Shown one piece after another: positions 24,655 to 32,247 of a stretch of DNA of 64,000 nucleotides. The stretch spans positions 2,048,839 to 2,112,838 of the forward strand of contig NZ_KB890024.1 in NCBI RefSeq assembly GCF_000372965.1, read 5' to 3'. The notes below the pieces were generated by a model. That model did no database searches and was not told the DNA's origin. It was given only the letters and a program-made list of their open reading frames with translations. Numbering within the stretch: the first letter of the stretch is position 1; each line of letters opens with the position of its first letter. The position numbers were made by a program, and so were the translations under genes. This DNA comes from Hoeflea sp. 108. Lineage in GTDB: Bacteria; Pseudomonadota; Alphaproteobacteria; Rhizobiales; Rhizobiaceae.

Positions 24655-27363
24655 TCAGTCGCTGGCTTCGGCATTCGCGCGAGGTTTCAGCAGCAGCGAC
24701 GCTCGGCAGAGGCCGGGGTCGTCGATTTCATGCTGGATCACAAACCCAAGTACGCGGCACATGGACAGCATCTTGCGGTTCTCGGCGAGGATCATGCCTT
24801 CGATCCTGGAGATTCCGTCCTCACGGGCATAGTCGATAAGCTGGTTGAGCAGTTCCCAGCCGATGCCTTGACCCTGCAGATCCGTTCGGACGAGCAGCGC
24901 ATATTCTGCGACGACATGATCCGGGTCGCATGAGAGGCGGCCAATGCCTGCGAGCTCTTCACCACCACGCGCAATGACTACAAAGGCCATCTCGCGGTCA
25001 TAGTCGAGCTGGGTCATTCGCTTCAGCATCTGGTCCGGAAAGTGCTTGCGGGGACTGAGAAACCGCAGTCGCATGTCTTCCTGCGTGACCTTGCCCAAGA
25101 ATTCCGGATAGAGAGCGACATCTATCGGCTTGATCGGCCGGATGACGTATCGCTGCCCTTTGACCTCGATGTCTCGCTCCCACTTTGATGGATATGGACG
25201 AATGACGAGATCGGCATTGGGTGGAGGGGCCTCGATCAACGATGGATCGAACTGAATGCGGGCATCCAGGGCGACCGCTCCCTCGCGATCCGACAACAGA
25301 GGATTGATGTCCATTGACTTGATGCAGCGAAAGTCGACGACCAGTCGCGAGACACTGTCCAAGGCACCCAATATGGCGGCTCGATTGGCTGGTTCGCGAT
25401 CACGATATCCTGCCAACAATCGGCCTGCCCGCGTATTGTCTATGAGATCTCCGGCCAATACATCGTCGAGCGGAGGCAAAGACACTGCCGTGTCGTCAAG
25501 CAATTCAACGGCAACGCCGCCGCTTCCAAACATTATCACAGGCCCGAAAATCGGGTCTTGATGGATGCCTACGAGCAGTTCGTATGCCCCCCGCCCGCTA
25601 ATCATGGGCTGGACCGTGAAACCGTCCACCGACGCATCAGGCGCAGAGTGCTGTATGCGAAGGCAGATGGCCTCGGCGGCATCCCGCGCAGCTTCAGCAG
25701 AACCCAGGTCGAGAGCCACCCCGTCAACGTCTGACTTGTGAGAGATGTCCCTGGACACAAGTTTGACGACGACCTTGTCGACAGTCTGGAGCATAGCTGC
25801 CGCGGCCTTCTCGACATCTGAGGGGGACCTTGCGACTACGGTCTTTGGCGTTGCGATGCCATATGCCGCGATAACCTCTTTCGCTTCGGCCTCCGTCAAC
25901 ATTTGCCGTCCATCAGCCGCAGCCGCCCGGAAGATTGCTGTCGCGTGGGAGCGGTCAGCCAAGGATGCGCCCCCAGACTCTGGCGGCACTCGCATCAACG
26001 CGGCCTGGGCTCGCGACCACTCGCCGAGATATGATGCTGCCTGAGCTGCCTCAGCCGGAGTCTCGAAACTCGGGACCCCTGCGTTCTGCAAAAGGTGCCG
26101 CCCCTGTCGTGCTGTGCTTTCCCCAAGCCAACAGGTGATCAACGGCTTTCCGTTTATCTTTCCATTTTGCGCGATTGTGGAAACCGCGGATGCCGCATCG
26201 GTCGCCGAGGCGAGGCCAGTCGGACAATTGAGAACCATCAGGGCATCGGTTCCGGGGTCGGCTGCCACGGCTTGAATGACATCGGCATATCGACGTGGCG
26301 ATGCGTCACCGATGATGTCTACCGGGTTTCCCTTCGACCAGGTTGGCGGCAGGCAGGCGTTCAGGCGTTCGATCGTCGCGAGAGAGAACGCAGCGAGTTC
26401 ACAACGGCGATCAAGCAAGTCGTCGACAGCGAGGACTCCGGCACCGCCGCCGTTGGTTACGATGCCCAGGCGGGTTTGTTGAAGCGGCCCCAGCAGAGCT
26501 AGTATCTCTGCCGCATCGAACAGCTCAATGAGACCTCCGACGCGAAGAATTCCCGCCCGGGTGAAAGCAGCGCTGACCGCGCGATCACTCCCGGCAAGTG
26601 CTCCAGTGTGTGTCATCGCCGCTTTCGCAGCCTGATCATGTCGGCCTGATTTTATCGCCACCACCGGTTTGAGCCGAGCTGCAGCCCGTGCGGCCGACAT
26701 GAATTTCCGCGGATGGGGGATAGTTTCCAGGTACATTAGGATCGCATGCGTGGACGGGTCACTTGCGAGCAGGTCAAGGTAGTCGCCAACATCAACATCG
26801 GCCATGTCGCCCAGGGACACGATGTGGGAAAAGCCGACATTGTTGTCGAGTGACCAGTCTACCAGCGCTGTCACGATCGCCCCGGACTGGGAAAGCAGCG
26901 CAATGCCGCCCGTGGACGCATTGCAATGCGAAAAGCTGGCGTTGAGATTCAGCTTGGGCGTGAGCAAGCCAAGCGTGTTAGGCCCCACTATTCGAAACAG
27001 ATTGGGCTTTGCGGCCTCGAGCATTGCCTGCTTGAGGCCGTTTTCCACCGTCAGGCCGGCAGTGATTACGACGGCCGCCTTGCAGCCTATGTCGCCGAGA
27101 TCCCGGACAATGCCTGGAACCGTTTCGGCAGGGGTAACGATCACGCTGAGATCGGGCGCCTCGGGAAGTTCTTTGGCGGTTCGATAGCAAGGTCTGCCTG
27201 CGATCTCACGGTGCTTCGGATTGACTGGCCAGATCTGGCCTTCGAACCCTCCCTGGACAATGTTTTCTATAACCACCGCGCCTACCGAACCGAGCCGGGT
27301 CGATGCGCCGAATACGGCGATCGATCTGGGATGCAGCACGAATTCCAGGTTGCGGATGGTCAA
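24655..27363 (-). CDS. ADP-forming acyl-CoA synthetase fused to GNAT acetyltransferase
   Basis: A 902-residue fusion. It consists of a CoA-binding Rossmann domain (about 1-130), a succinyl-CoA-ligase-like domain with the phospho-His region THTGALAGSDRA, an ATP-grasp domain (about 480-700) and a C-terminal GNAT domain with the acetyl-CoA loop LQGQGIGWELL. The ligase part can convert acetyl-CoA, ADP and phosphate to acetate and ATP. The architecture also matches Pat-type protein lysine acetyltransferases. An ATG at 27381 exists, but its codons form the AGGAGG ribosome-binding site for a TTG at 27363. With that start, the upstream box is centred 56 bp away, like the other boxes. Confidence 0.88.
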   Translation of the reverse strand: MTIRNLEFVLHPRSIAVFGASTRLGSVGAVVIENIVQGGFEGQIWPVNPKHREIAGRPCYRTAKELPEAPDLSVIVTPAETVPGIVRDLGDIGCKAAVVITAGLTVENGLKQAMLEAAKPNLFRIVGPNTLGLLTPKLNLNASFSHCNASTGGIALLSQSGAIVTALVDWSLDNNVGFSHIVSLGDMADVDVGDYLDLLASDPSTHAILMYLETIPHPRKFMSAARAAARLKPVVAIKSGRHDQAAKAAMTHTGALAGSDRAVSAAFTRAGILRVGGLIELFDAAEILALLGPLQQTRLGIVTNGGGAGVLAVDDLLDRRCELAAFSLATIERLNACLPPTWSKGNPVDIIGDASPRRYADVIQAVAADPGTDALMVLNCPTGLASATDAASAVSTIAQNGKINGKPLITCWLGESTARQGRHLLQNAGVPSFETPAEAAQAASYLGEWSRAQAALMRVPPESGGASLADRSHATAIFRAAAADGRQMLTEAEAKEVIAAYGIATPKTVVARSPSDVEKAAAAMLQTVDKVVVKLVSRDISHKSDVDGVALDLGSAEAARDAAEAICLRIQHSAPDASVDGFTVQPMISGRGAYELLVGIHQDPIFGPVIMFGSGGVAVELLDDTAVSLPPLDDVLAGDLIDNTRAGRLLAGYRDREPANRAAILGALDSVSRLVVDFRCIKSMDINPLLSDREGAVALDARIQFDPSLIEAPPPNADLVIRPYPSKWERDIEVKGQRYVIRPIKPIDVALYPEFLGKVTQEDMRLRFLSPRKHFPDQMLKRMTQLDYDREMAFVVIARGGEELAGIGRLSCDPDHVVAEYALLVRTDLQGQGIGWELLNQLIDYAREDGISRIEGMILAENRKMLSMCRVLGFVIQHEIDDPGLCRASLLLKPRANAEASD

Positions 27364-27412
27364 AGCGACTTCCTCCTCCATGGACCAGTACGGCTCCGCG
27401 TTGCAGGACGCA

Positions 27413-27426
27413 TTGCCCTAGATCAA
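27413..27426. promoter_or_regulatory. FNR/FixK-like box for acyl-CoA synthetase/GNAT (minus), one mismatch
   Basis: Plus-strand TTGCCCTAGATCAA, one mismatch; minus strand TTGATCTAGGGCAA. It is centred 56 bp before the proposed TTG start at 27363. Confidence 0.65.
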
Positions 27427-27447
27427 TTCCCGATGTCGCCGTTCAGA

Positions 27448-27461
27448 TTGACATGCATCAA
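27448..27461. promoter_or_regulatory. FNR/FixK box upstream of Met-rich protein gene
   Basis: TTGACATGCATCAA is a perfect palindrome, centred 55 bp before the ATG at 27510. Confidence 0.85.
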
Positions 27462-27509
27462 GGCTCGTCGGGTCAACCCGTGCTCCATTTGTGAAAAAGG
27501 AGGAACCAA

Positions 27510-27854
27510 ATGAACATGCAGTTCACCAAGCTCATGCTGGGTGCGGCAGTCGCGATTGTTGCCCTGACCAGCGAAGTCCCAGGCACTCTGGCCCAGATGC
27601 GTGGCCCGCTGATGTTCCAAGGTCATCAAATGATGTCCGCGGATGAGATGGCCACGATGATGGACCGGATGCGTAGCGCGAAGTCCGACGAGGAATGCGA
27701 CGCTATCCGGGCCGAGCACCATGAGGCCATGCAGAAACGCGCAGCGGAACTGGGGATCACCCTGCCACAAGACTCCGAATGGGAACACAAGCCATCCGGA
27801 TGCGGCACTGGGATGATGGGTGGCAATGCCCAGAAATCGCCGACGAGCAAGTGA
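27510..27854 (+). CDS. Small methionine-rich exported protein, unknown function
   Basis: A 114-residue protein with a signal peptide (MQFTKLMLGAAVAIVALTS region) and a mature part rich in Met, His and acidic residues. Its clusters include GHQMMSADEMATMMDRM, AEHHEAMQKRA and a CGTGMMGG tail. The spacing of Met/His resembles periplasmic copper- or metal-buffering proteins, but I do not recognise the family. The start is secured by a perfect AAGGAGG and a FixK box at canonical distance. A metal-scavenging role next to metal ATPases is speculation. Confidence 0.78.
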   Translation: MNMQFTKLMLGAAVAIVALTSEVPGTLAQMRGPLMFQGHQMMSADEMATMMDRMRSAKSDEECDAIRAEHHEAMQKRAAELGITLPQDSEWEHKPSGCGTGMMGGNAQKSPTSK

Positions 27855-28105
27855 AGCATCCTGACGGATCCGGCAATCTCCAGACCTTCAAGGATCACGC
27901 AATGGCTCACAACAAGTGTTGTTCCGTTCGGAGGCTCGCGAGAAAATATTGCGAGGCGCTGCCCAGGTCGTCGAAGCGGTAGTCGGATGCGCTGACTAGT
28001 GTTCAACTGTCGGCGTGCTCAAAAAAAGCTGCCGACGAGACTCTTCAACGAAGGACCGAAAGCCGCTTCGGCCTCGGTCCTCGCCGCCGGTTGGGCGAGA
28101 TGCTC
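27855..28105. other. Intergenic region with weak hairpin
   Basis: A 250-base gap between convergent genes. GGACCGA at 28053-28059 and TCGGTCC at 28074-28080 can form a hairpin with an inner GCCG/CGGC pair. It is a possible terminator for the minus-strand Usp gene, though a clear U-run is missing. No gene is recognised. Confidence 0.45.
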
Positions 28106-28927
28106 TCAACTTGATAACAACCGATTGACCCGGGCTTCATCGAGCAATGCGCGCGTGACCCCACCGAACGCCCACTCTCTCAATCGGCTGTGCCCGTACG
28201 CGCCCGACACCACGAGGTCAGCACCGCTATGGTCGATGAAATTGAACAGCATGAGATATTCGTCGGGGCTTTCGATCAATCTTGGCGTGGCTTTGATGCC
28301 GTGTTCCGCCAGGAAGGCTACTACATTGTTTAGGCCATCTCGAATGACTTGATCGGCCTCAGCCGTCACGGTCACCACCGTCACTTCTTTGGCCGCGACA
28401 AGCAGAGGCATTGCATCGGCCACGGCGCGTCGGGCTTCGCGTGTGTCTTTCCAAGCCACAATGATGCGCTCGGCGCTGAACTGTTCAACCTTATCGCGCA
28501 CGACCAAAACCGGACGGCCCGCACGAAGAACGACACTGGCGGGACTGGCATGCCGATAGGAGTCCCCGGTAGCCGCGCCCTCTGAGGCCGCCATGACGAT
28601 GAGATCCGCCGATTGGGCTGCCTGGACGACCGCATGGGTGGGGCTGGTCAGGCTTTGCCGCCATTCGGTCCGTACTGATCCTGCGGTCAACTGGTCGAAC
28701 TCTGCGCGTACTTCCGTGAAACGCTGCTCGATATCGTCACGCATCAGTTGCCATGCTTCCGAAATGATGACCCCGCCTTCCGGCGTTGCCATTGGCAGCG
28801 GTGCATCACCCCCGCAGAGACCGATTAGCCTTGCGTCGTAGGATCTCGCGATATCGACTGCCAACTTCACAATCGGAACGACCGGTCCGTCGATATCGAT
28901 GTTCACTAGGATGGATTTGTAGCTCAT
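28106..28927 (-). CDS. Tandem-domain universal stress protein
   Basis: A 273-residue two-domain Usp. It begins YKSILVNIDIDGPVVPIVK and ends with the nucleotide loop GAYGHSRLREWAFGG. It is very similar in layout to the Usp at 15197-16018, which suggests duplication within the island. A perfect FixK box is centred 68 bp upstream of its ATG. Its neighbours are remnants and intergenic DNA, so it is probably monocistronic. Confidence 0.93.
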   Translation of the reverse strand: MSYKSILVNIDIDGPVVPIVKLAVDIARSYDARLIGLCGGDAPLPMATPEGGVIISEAWQLMRDDIEQRFTEVRAEFDQLTAGSVRTEWRQSLTSPTHAVVQAAQSADLIVMAASEGAATGDSYRHASPASVVLRAGRPVLVVRDKVEQFSAERIIVAWKDTREARRAVADAMPLLVAAKEVTVVTVTAEADQVIRDGLNNVVAFLAEHGIKATPRLIESPDEYLMLFNFIDHSGADLVVSGAYGHSRLREWAFGGVTRALLDEARVNRLLSS

Positions 28928-28988
28928 GGCTGCGCCTCGAAATCAGGACTTAAGTGGTCGTAAGATGACGGAAGCTGCGGCAAAGACC

Positions 28989-29002
28989 TTGACGCGGATC
29001 AA
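28989..29002. promoter_or_regulatory. FNR/FixK box for usp (28927, minus)
   Basis: TTGACGCGGATCAA is a perfect palindrome centred 68 bp before the Usp start. Confidence 0.85.
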
Positions 29003-29016
29003 CTTTCAATCCGTGT

Positions 29017-29337
29017 TCAATACGGATTGTCTGGCGCGACAGTGTCCTTTGTTACAACCACGATAGCCGCAGCGTCTTCGATGCGTCCGATTGCGCCAGG
29101 CCTGCCCGTCGCGCGGGCGAATTCCATCGCCGCCAGCATGCCGATGGCGGTAATGGCCCAGCCAATCACAATGGCAAGAGGACCTGCGCCAGCGGTCCTG
29201 TTTTGCGGCAGGCTGAACACCCTGGATCCGACCATCGAACCGATGACAAGGGCCGTCGACGGGCCCAGGCGCAGCTTGGTCCCGTTTGCTGTCGCGGCGG
29301 CGGAGTTAGGTGCGGAAGAGATGTCTGTGGCAGCCAT
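29017..29337 (-). pseudogene. arcD: Truncated arcD-like arginine/ornithine antiporter
   Basis: From the ATG at 29337 the protein reads KLRLGPSTALVIGSMVGSRV then FSLPQNRTAGAGPLAIVIGW. This is the N-terminal helix pair of the APC-family arginine:ornithine antiporter ArcD. Similarity ends after about 75 residues (ITAIGMLAAMEFARA), and the frame stops at 29017, far short of the roughly 470 residues expected. It retains a perfect FNR box at normal promoter distance. Together with the broken arcC at 20.4-21.1 kb it indicates a lost arginine deiminase pathway. Confidence 0.7.
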
Positions 29338-29399
29338 GGTGCGTCTCCCAAAATGCAGACCAATTGCTGGCAGAGCGCGCTGCAATTGGCCGTTCGGCT

Positions 29400-29413
29400 T
29401 TGACGCGCATCAA
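29400..29413. promoter_or_regulatory. FNR/FixK box upstream of arcD remnant (minus)
   Basis: TTGACGCGCATCAA is a perfect palindrome centred 69 bp before the ATG of the arcD fragment. Confidence 0.8.
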
Positions 29414-29465
29414 ATCGCTGGAGAGCAGTGTTTTGGTTTGAGGTCGGAGCGAGCGCGGATTCAAA

Positions 29466-29479
29466 TTGACGTGGATCAA
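29466..29479. promoter_or_regulatory. FNR/FixK box upstream of P1B-type ATPase
   Basis: TTGACGTGGATCAA is a perfect palindrome. It is 167 bp before the ATPase start and 66 bp from the arcD box, so its true target is uncertain. Confidence 0.75.
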
Positions 29480-29639
29480 GGCGCTTGCGCAGCGCTCCGA
29501 TAGTCAAACTGAAGGTAGCGTCCTCTCTGACGATCTTGTCGCAATGTGACTCGAACGTAGGCGGGACGCGGCTGCCGTCTGCAGTCGGAATGGCGACGGC
29601 AGACTCGTACCTGTTGTCGTGCAAAGCGATCGAGGGAAC

Positions 29640-31508
29640 ATGCCCGTCAACGAACCCTTGCTCAGAAAGATCATACTGGCGATCGCCGTCTTAGGGCTCG
29701 CCGCTGGGTTTGCGACACATTTTCAGCTCGGCATGGAAAATCTGGCTGACAGCATTTGGGCCTTCGCAAGCGCTCCGGTGATCGCCGCCCTCGCACTCTC
29801 CATTGTCCGAGATCTGTGGGCTGGTCGTTTTGGTGTCGATGCCATTGCTCTTGTGTCAATGAGTGTGGCGCTTTGGCTCGGTGAGGACTTGGCAGCCATA
29901 GTTGTCGCGATCATGTACATGGGGGGCAATGTCCTTGAGGACTATGCTCGTGGTCGTGCCCAAAGTGATCTGAAGGCCTTGACTGACCGGTCACCGAGGA
30001 TTGCTCATCGCCGCCGCGGCGAGGTCCTCGAGAGCATATCAATCGGGAGCGTTTCGGTTGGAGACGAATTGATGGTTCGGGCCGGCGAGGTGCTGCCCGT
30101 CGATGGCGTGCTGCTCGATGATGACACCAGGATCGATGAGTCCGCCATCACCGGGGAGCCGTTCTTAAGAGCATGCAAGCAGGGAGATGCAGTCCGCAGC
30201 GGCACGGTGAACGCAGGAGAAATGTTTCACATGCGCGCCACTGCCGTCGCGGCAGAAAGCACCTATGCCGGCATCGTCAGAATGGTCGAGGCGGCTCAGA
30301 CTGCCAAAGCGCCATTCATCCGTCTGGCCGACCGATTTGCGTTGGTGTTGTTGCCCCTCACGCTGATCGTGGCAGCTGCCGCATGGCATGTTTCAGGTGA
30401 CCCAGTGCGAGCGCTCGCCGTGCTGGTCGTGGCAACACCGTGTCCGCTCATTCTCGCGGCGCCGATCGCTTTCATAGCCGGAGTCTCCCGCGCGGCACGC
30501 CAGGGTGTTCTGATGAAGGGCAGCACGGCTTTGGAAGCACTCGCCAAAGTGAGGACCGCCATCTTCGACAAGACAGGCACACTCACCCATGGCGGCGCTC
30601 AACTGATCGAGATGCAAATTGCCCCGGGAAGAGACGAAGATGAACTTCTACGTTTGCTGGGTTCCCTAGAACAGGCATCTCACCACGTTCTCGCCTCAGC
30701 GGTCGTTGCCCTCGCCAGAAACAGGGGGCTCACCTTGACGCGCCCTGATGGCGTTTGTGAGCATAGAGGATCGGGGTTGATCGGAACCATTTCAGGAACC
30801 AGAGTCTCCGCTGGTTCCCGGTCCCTAATCTTGGCGGCTTCAGCGCCCCCCGCTTGGGCGGAACGGGTGGTGTCCCGATATCAGGGGCATCCGGTTCTTG
30901 TTGTGTACATGGCTGTCGAGGGCCGTCTTGCAGCGGTCTTGGTTCTTGGCGACAGCCTTCGGGCGGATGCTGTTTCGGCGGTGACCCGGCTTCGGAATGC
31001 CGGCGTGCGGCGCAGCATAATGCTGACAGGCGATGATGCAGATGCCGCCAATCGGATAGCGGCCACTCTCCCGCTGGACCTCGTCGTTGCGGACGCGTCA
31101 CCCGCTGACAAGGTGGCTGTTGTGAATGCCGAGAGCAGCAAGGCAGCTACCATGATGGTCGGCGACGGCATCAACGATGCTCCAGCACTAGCGATGGCCA
31201 CAGTGGGTGTTGCGATGGGGGCTCGCGGAGCAACAGCCTCTTCCGAGGCTGCAGATGTGGTCGTCCTGACAGACAGCTTAGGGGCTGTGGCGACGGCGGT
31301 TGAAATCGCGAGCCGGACTACCATGATCGCAAGACAAAGCATCGTGGCTGGCATCGGGCTATCTGCATTGGCGATGATCGCCGCCGCCTTTGGCTTTCTA
31401 TCGCCTGTCTCTGGGGCGCTTCTTCAGGAGGCGATAGACGTTGCGGTCATTCTCAATGCTTTGCGGGCCCTCGGTGACCATGGGAAACGCAAAGTGGGAT
31501 ACCAATGA
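29640..31508 (+). CDS. P1B-type metal-translocating ATPase without N-terminal metal domain
   Basis: A 622-residue heavy-metal P-type ATPase. It has early transmembrane helices, a DESAITGE-like actuator motif (IDESAITGEPF), the membrane metal motif TPCPL (Thr266-Pro-Cys-Pro269), the phosphorylated DKTGTLT with Asp310 and a late GDGINDAPAL. It lacks an N-terminal heavy-metal-associated domain. The TPCPLIL sequence differs from the CPC of Cu or Zn pumps, so the ion is uncertain. CGAGGGAAC precedes the ATG at 29640; a GTG at 29619 is an alternative. It is followed by the remnant of a MgtC-like gene. Confidence 0.88.
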   Translation: MPVNEPLLRKIILAIAVLGLAAGFATHFQLGMENLADSIWAFASAPVIAALALSIVRDLWAGRFGVDAIALVSMSVALWLGEDLAAIVVAIMYMGGNVLEDYARGRAQSDLKALTDRSPRIAHRRRGEVLESISIGSVSVGDELMVRAGEVLPVDGVLLDDDTRIDESAITGEPFLRACKQGDAVRSGTVNAGEMFHMRATAVAAESTYAGIVRMVEAAQTAKAPFIRLADRFALVLLPLTLIVAAAAWHVSGDPVRALAVLVVATPCPLILAAPIAFIAGVSRAARQGVLMKGSTALEALAKVRTAIFDKTGTLTHGGAQLIEMQIAPGRDEDELLRLLGSLEQASHHVLASAVVALARNRGLTLTRPDGVCEHRGSGLIGTISGTRVSAGSRSLILAASAPPAWAERVVSRYQGHPVLVVYMAVEGRLAAVLVLGDSLRADAVSAVTRLRNAGVRRSIMLTGDDADAANRIAATLPLDLVVADASPADKVAVVNAESSKAATMMVGDGINDAPALAMATVGVAMGARGATASSEAADVVVLTDSLGAVATAVEIASRTTMIARQSIVAGIGLSALAMIAAAFGFLSPVSGALLQEAIDVAVILNALRALGDHGKRKVGYQ

Positions 31509-31534
31509 CGAGCCGCTTCTACTGCAGGTGACCA

Positions 31535-31720
31535 ATGGGTGCCATAGCACGCCTCGGACTTGCGCTGGCGATCGGGCTCCTGGTTGGTTTCAAGCGTGGG
31601 TGGCAAGAACGGAACGAGCTCGATCGTTTGCTGGAGGCATGCTTCTGGCGACGCTCATAGCCATGGCGCTGGGCGCGGCTGTCTTCGTCCTTACGGGTGC
31701 ATGTCCTGGTCATCGTCAAT
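31535..31720 (+). pseudogene. Remnant of a MgtC/DUF4010-like membrane protein
   Basis: An ATG at 31535 begins IARLGLALAIGLLVGFKRGWQ, the hallmark first helix of MgtC/DUF4010 proteins, but the frame ends at 31660 after 41 residues. The next expected hydrophobic helix continues in another frame as GGMLLATLIAMALGAAVF and is lost before 31720. The frameshift and truncation leave at most a tiny peptide. It lies between two P-type ATPase genes, a fitting place for an ion-homeostasis gene. Confidence 0.6.
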
Positions 31721-31734
31721 TTGACGCGGATCAA
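31721..31734. promoter_or_regulatory. FNR/FixK box upstream of orphan gene (31786)
   Basis: TTGACGCGGATCAA is a perfect palindrome, centred 58 bp before the ATG. The 14-mer is identical to the box at 28989. Confidence 0.85.
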
Positions 31735-31785
31735 TGCCGTCCTGCGCGATCGAGCGCTATGTCAGGGCAAATAGAGGATTGCGCT

Positions 31786-32172
31786 ATGACTTCGTTGGCA
31801 GATTTGACACCTGGCTTTCGGAACGTGCGGTTGCTTCTGGCCCGCGAAAAGGGACATCCCATCGGGGATCGAGAGGTAGGATACGATTTGCTTGTCCCGC
31901 TCGATGCTGAAGGTCGGCTTGATGCTGCCGACTGGAAGACGCACCAGGCGTTCTGCCGCGTCCGAAAGTTCGGCGACGGGAGCGAAGACCGCATTGGATT
32001 GCTGAGGCGAAAGCCGGGCGGGCAGTGGTATTTCGACTATTCTGACGGAGACCGGGACGATGAGATTGGCTTTCGTCTGAACGACGAACGTTTCACCGTC
32101 GGCGAATACGTCTCGATCGGACGAAAACAAGCCATGCATACCTACCAGGTCGCCAGGGTCGAGCGGCCGTGA
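31786..32172 (+). CDS. Conserved-looking hypothetical protein, FixK-boxed
   Basis: A 128-residue soluble, acidic protein rich in charged residues (GYDLLVPLDAEGRLDAADWK, RKPGGQWYFDYSDGDRDDEIGF). It has no signal peptide or membrane segment, and I do not recognise a family. The start at 31786 is chosen because GAGGATTGCG precedes it and the FixK box is then 58 bp away. The frame also runs upstream through the MgtC remnant, which is not part of this gene. It is transcribed toward the large P-type ATPase gene 75 bp downstream and may be its cotranscribed partner. Confidence 0.7.
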   Translation: MTSLADLTPGFRNVRLLLAREKGHPIGDREVGYDLLVPLDAEGRLDAADWKTHQAFCRVRKFGDGSEDRIGLLRRKPGGQWYFDYSDGDRDDEIGFRLNDERFTVGEYVSIGRKQAMHTYQVARVERP

Positions 32173-32247
32173 CATCTCAGTTGGCCCTCCGGCTGTTCTG
32201 TTAGTGGTTCCCTCTGACATCTGGAGTACCCTCGAAGGGGCAAGCCG

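Noticed and set aside
29166..29624. 152-codon minus-strand frame over the arcD remnant
   Set aside because: It is out of frame with the recognisable ArcD piece and crosses two FNR boxes, so it is probably a chance frame.
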